NCBI GenBank assembly: GCA_014534095.1
Contig: JACVSD010000069.1
Coordinates: 1 to 9,299 of the forward strand
Source: Nitrospiraceae bacterium
Lineage (GTDB): Bacteria > Nitrospirota > Nitrospiria > Nitrospirales > Nitrospiraceae
DNA length: 9,299 bases
Reading direction: 5' to 3'
Position 1 is the first letter of the stretch; each line of letters opens with the position of its first letter. The notes under the pieces are model-generated. The model was not told the DNA's origin. It saw only the letters and a list, made by a program, of their open reading frames with translations, and ran no database searches. Below are positions 7,570 through 9,299 of the stretch, in pieces. The position numbers and the translations under genes were made by a program.

Positions 7570-7911
7570 ATGTTCAAAACGCTGTTTTGGCTCGTGGTGG
7601 GATGTTCAGTGCCGGACATGACCGTCGTCATCGATCAGCCCACGCAGCCGAGGATCCCGGGGTTCAATGAGCGGCTGAACCAGGCCCTGGGCTCGGAGGG
7701 CGGCGTGCAGGTGTATCAGGACGGGGCCGGCAATGTCGGGACGATCATCGATCCCCCCGGCGGTGAACGCCGGTTTAGCGTGCAGCCGCCGCCAAGTCCC
7801 TCAATGAATCTGGGCCCGCCGCTTCAACTCTCGCCGCCCCCAGTGTTAGCACCGCCGACAACTACGCCGGCTCCTCCGTCCGCACAGGATTTTCCCCAAA
7901 AGGCCAGGTAG
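7570..7911 (+). CDS. Small proline-rich probable lipoprotein
   Basis: A 113-residue protein of unrecognised family. The start MFKTLFWLVVGC has one Lys, a short hydrophobic run and a lipobox-like VVGC, so Cys12 is a plausible lipidation site. The signal is short for the type, but an in-frame TAG immediately before the upstream codon excludes a longer N-terminus. A middle part (about 17-65) contains charged and Gly-rich stretches such as GGVQVYQDGAGNVGTI. The C-terminal part (about 74-107) is rich in proline with PPPSPS, SPPPVL and PPTTTPAPP, typical of an extended, disordered linker that could reach through the periplasm or cell wall. No Shine-Dalgarno is evident; TACAAT at 7559-7564 sits 5 nt before the ATG, so a leaderless transcript is possible. 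It follows uvrA by 88 nt. The coding call rests on composition and the lipobox. Confidence 0.65.
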   Translation: MFKTLFWLVVGCSVPDMTVVIDQPTQPRIPGFNERLNQALGSEGGVQVYQDGAGNVGTIIDPPGGERRFSVQPPPSPSMNLGPPLQLSPPPVLAPPTTTPAPPSAQDFPQKAR

Positions 7912-7989
7912 CGTGAGCGCTGCCAGATAGTTCTCCTGTCCGATCCGCCAGGTGGCGACATCCTTGAATCCTGCTATGGTCATCCACCG

Positions 7990-8364
7990 ATGACTATTCT
8001 TGTGCTTGAAGACAACCCCATTGACGAGGCGCTCATCCGGCATGCCCTGGCCGGTAGCGACCATACGGTGCTGGAGGCGAAAACCCTCGATCACGGCCTC
8101 GAACTGATGACCGCCCAGCGTTTCGATGTGGTCATCGTCTCTCTCAGTGCTGTTCCGGAACGGGGTCTCCCCTCGTTCCAGCGACGGTTACACCAAGCCC
8201 CCGCGACCAAACTCGTCGCCCTGGCACCGGCATCCGGCGGAGACGGACTGACCACGCTGCTTCTGGCTGAATCGCTTCATGCTCACCATCTGCTGGCTAA
8301 ACCTGTGGACATCGAACAACTTTTGGCCATCATCCACCTGAATTGCCCCCTGTCAGCGCGCTAA
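7990..8364 (+). CDS. Stand-alone receiver-like protein lacking the phospho-acceptor Asp
   Basis: A 124-residue single-domain protein with the response-regulator receiver fold pattern. It opens MTILVLEDNPIDEALIRHAL, where Glu7 and Asp8 match the acidic pair that binds magnesium. The third strand reads FDVVIVSLS (45-53), so the position of the conserved phospho-accepting Asp is Ser51. The switch Thr/Ser after strand 4 is also not evident (LVALAP, 75-80). The strand-5 Lys is kept as Lys104 in LLAKPVD. Receivers normally take phosphate from a histidine kinase; this one probably cannot and may work as a phosphorylation-independent binding domain. There is no output domain. The ATG gives the canonical receiver N-terminus, though no strong Shine-Dalgarno is seen. 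A second, broken receiver gene lies 73 nt downstream; the two are not close duplicates. Confidence 0.82.
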   Translation: MTILVLEDNPIDEALIRHALAGSDHTVLEAKTLDHGLELMTAQRFDVVIVSLSAVPERGLPSFQRRLHQAPATKLVALAPASGGDGLTTLLLAESLHAHHLLAKPVDIEQLLAIIHLNCPLSAR

Positions 8365-8437
8365 CGTCCAACCCCGGGTGTGACATCCAAGGCACCTTTC
8401 GTTTTCAGATCCCACTAGTTCCCTGCCGAACAAGACC

Positions 8438-8972
8438 ATGGCGATCCAGCGCTTCAACCGACGGAAGGCGGTCATGGCCAGCCTCCTACCATTACGCAGC
8501 TCATCGCCGGCACAACGCATTGTGATCGTTTGATGACGATCCTCTTGTCCGTCTTGCCTGCACCAAATCATTGAATCGGGCAGGATATGATGTCCTTGAG
8601 ACGGCCGGCAGTTCGGAAGCCATGCCCTGTACGCCACGACCACTGAGCCGATTGACCTGCTTCTCATCGACCTCTTTCTTCCTCCCCCAGACTTCCAACG
8701 AGCTCATCCGCCACTCAGTTCCCCCGCGTCAATGGTCATCACTCTTCTATCAGACACTTTCCCTGAAGAAGCCGGTGCGCGTGCGTTTTATTTCAAGCCA
8801 TCCTGATGCCGGCCTCGCCTCACAAGGCATCGCTGTTGGACCGGACCAATTCCTTCAGAAATCATTCTCCGTTGAGGCGCTGCTGGCCCACGTGGCCGGG
8901 GCTCTCGGTGCTCCGCCCATCGACGAGACCGCTCGCGAGGACACGACTCTCCGACAAAGGTGCCGTGGGTAG
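8438..8972 (+). pseudogene. Receiver-domain (response regulator) gene broken by several frameshifts
   Basis: Receiver motifs run in the correct order but in changing frames. From the ATG at 8438 the frame reads a basic leader and then AQRIVIV, stopping at TGA 8531. Skipping one T in the GTTT run gives DDDPLVRLACTKSLNRAG (from 8532) and YDVLETAGSSEAM. Near 8625 the register changes again to LYATTTEPIDLLLIDLFLPP (8627-8686), which holds the phospho-acceptor Asp. The part from about 8701 to 8740 reads best in the third frame (TQFPRVNGHH). Finally the frame used from 8532 returns with VRVRFISSHPDAG and DQFLQKSFSVEALL (switch Ser, conserved Lys) and runs to TAG at 8970. About four single-base indels (one gain, three losses) would rebuild one receiver of roughly 175 residues. 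All key receiver residues are still encoded, so decay is recent or the indels are sequence errors. The 8701-8740 bridge is the least certain piece. Confidence 0.75.
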
Positions 8973-9003
8973 ACTAGTGGCCTCGCGCTAAACCGGCCTT
9001 TTC

Positions 9004-9032
9004 TTGCCAGGATACGGACCCTGCGCTAGACT
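9004..9032 (+). promoter_or_regulatory. Candidate promoter before the last gene
   Basis: TTGCCA (9004-9009, five of six to consensus) and TAGACT (9027-9032, four of six) are 17 nt apart. Transcription would start near 9039, about 9 nt before the ATG at 9048, leaving almost no leader and no Shine-Dalgarno. This is motif evidence only. Confidence 0.4.
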
Positions 9033-9047
9033 TTTCTCCAATCCGCC

Positions 9048-9299
9048 ATGGCACGAGCACGCGCAACAGAGAATCCCCGCACGCGTCCGAAAAGCGTTCT
9101 GATCGAAGAGATCTCACGAGGCATCGAACAATTCCAGGACATCCTCACAGCGATCGAGGATTTCAGCCGCGAAGGCTTCCCCTACCGCGATGCGGCCAGA
9201 GCCAAGGCAGAGCTGCAGCTCCGCGAGTGCGTGCGGCGACTTTTTGGAGAGCGCTCATCCGAATTCCAGATGTGCCGCAATTATCGGCTTCGCACCAAC
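9048..9299 (+). CDS. Unrecognised helical protein, 3' end outside the window
   Basis: An ATG opens a frame with no stop up to the right edge, giving 84 visible residues. The N-terminus is basic (MARARATENPRTRPKS), followed by an amphipathic helix pattern (VLIEEISRGIEQFQDILTAI, 17-36), then SREGFPYRDAARAKAEL (40-56) and a second helix with ECVRRLFGERSSEFQ (60-74). There is no signal peptide or membrane segment. I cannot name a family or function; the coding character is judged from the regular amphipathic helices and the even mix of charged residues. A possible promoter lies just upstream, but no Shine-Dalgarno is visible, so the start is less certain than the frame. It shares direction with the two receiver-type genes, which may hint at a signalling neighbourhood. 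Confidence 0.65.
   Translation, partial: MARARATENPRTRPKSVLIEEISRGIEQFQDILTAIEDFSREGFPYRDAARAKAELQLRECVRRLFGERSSEFQMCRNYRLRTN

Noticed and set aside
7482..7670. Small open frame starting directly after the uvrA stop
   Set aside because: It overlaps the better-supported lipoprotein frame, and its Cys, His and Arg content looks like non-coding translation.
8343..8525. Short frame between the two receiver genes
   Set aside because: No motif or ribosome-binding site; it overlaps the N-terminal leader of the broken receiver in another frame.
8978..9001. Intrinsic terminator after the broken receiver (GGCC...GGCC followed by TTTT)
   Set aside because: The possible stem is only about 4 bp with a 12-nt loop, too weak to call.

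Overview
The window looks like chromosomal DNA of a GC-rich Gram-negative bacterium. It holds a TolC-type outer-membrane channel, a probable lipoprotein and stand-alone receiver proteins. Gene content and protein flavour are compatible with a Nitrospira-like member of the Nitrospirota, but that is an impression from recognition, not a computed assignment. I see no rRNA, tRNA, insertion sequence, phage gene or CRISPR array.

Left part (1-3642, all +): a four-gene run. A TolC-family efflux channel, cut by the left edge, is followed after 11 nt by a CPBP-like membrane protein with eroded catalytic motifs. An RNase Z-like metallo-beta-lactamase-fold hydrolase follows 59 nt later. Its stop overlaps (GTGA) the start of a small four-helix membrane protein resembling GlpM/DUF3147. 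Spacing suggests co-transcription, but no common pathway is evident.

Middle (3646-7481): a 33-nt convergent junction made largely of degenerate heptad repeats separates the first run from a leftward pair, a YbjQ/UPF0145 protein followed 6 nt later by an unrecognised 190-residue soluble protein. A 122-nt divergent intergenic region with a plausible sigma-70-type promoter leads rightward into a TTG-initiated, divergent UvrA paralogue with both ATPase modules and the structural zinc-binding cysteines.

Right part (7570-9299, all +): a short proline-rich probable lipoprotein; an intact receiver-like protein lacking the phospho-accepting aspartate; a second receiver gene whose complete set of receiver motifs is spread over different reading frames (an apparent pseudogene with about four single-base indels); and the 5' part of an unrecognised helical protein cut by the right edge.

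I found no convincing new multi-gene system. The most notable points are the frameshifted receiver, its neighbour without a phosphoacceptor, the degenerate CPBP protein, and the unknown gene coupled to ybjQ.
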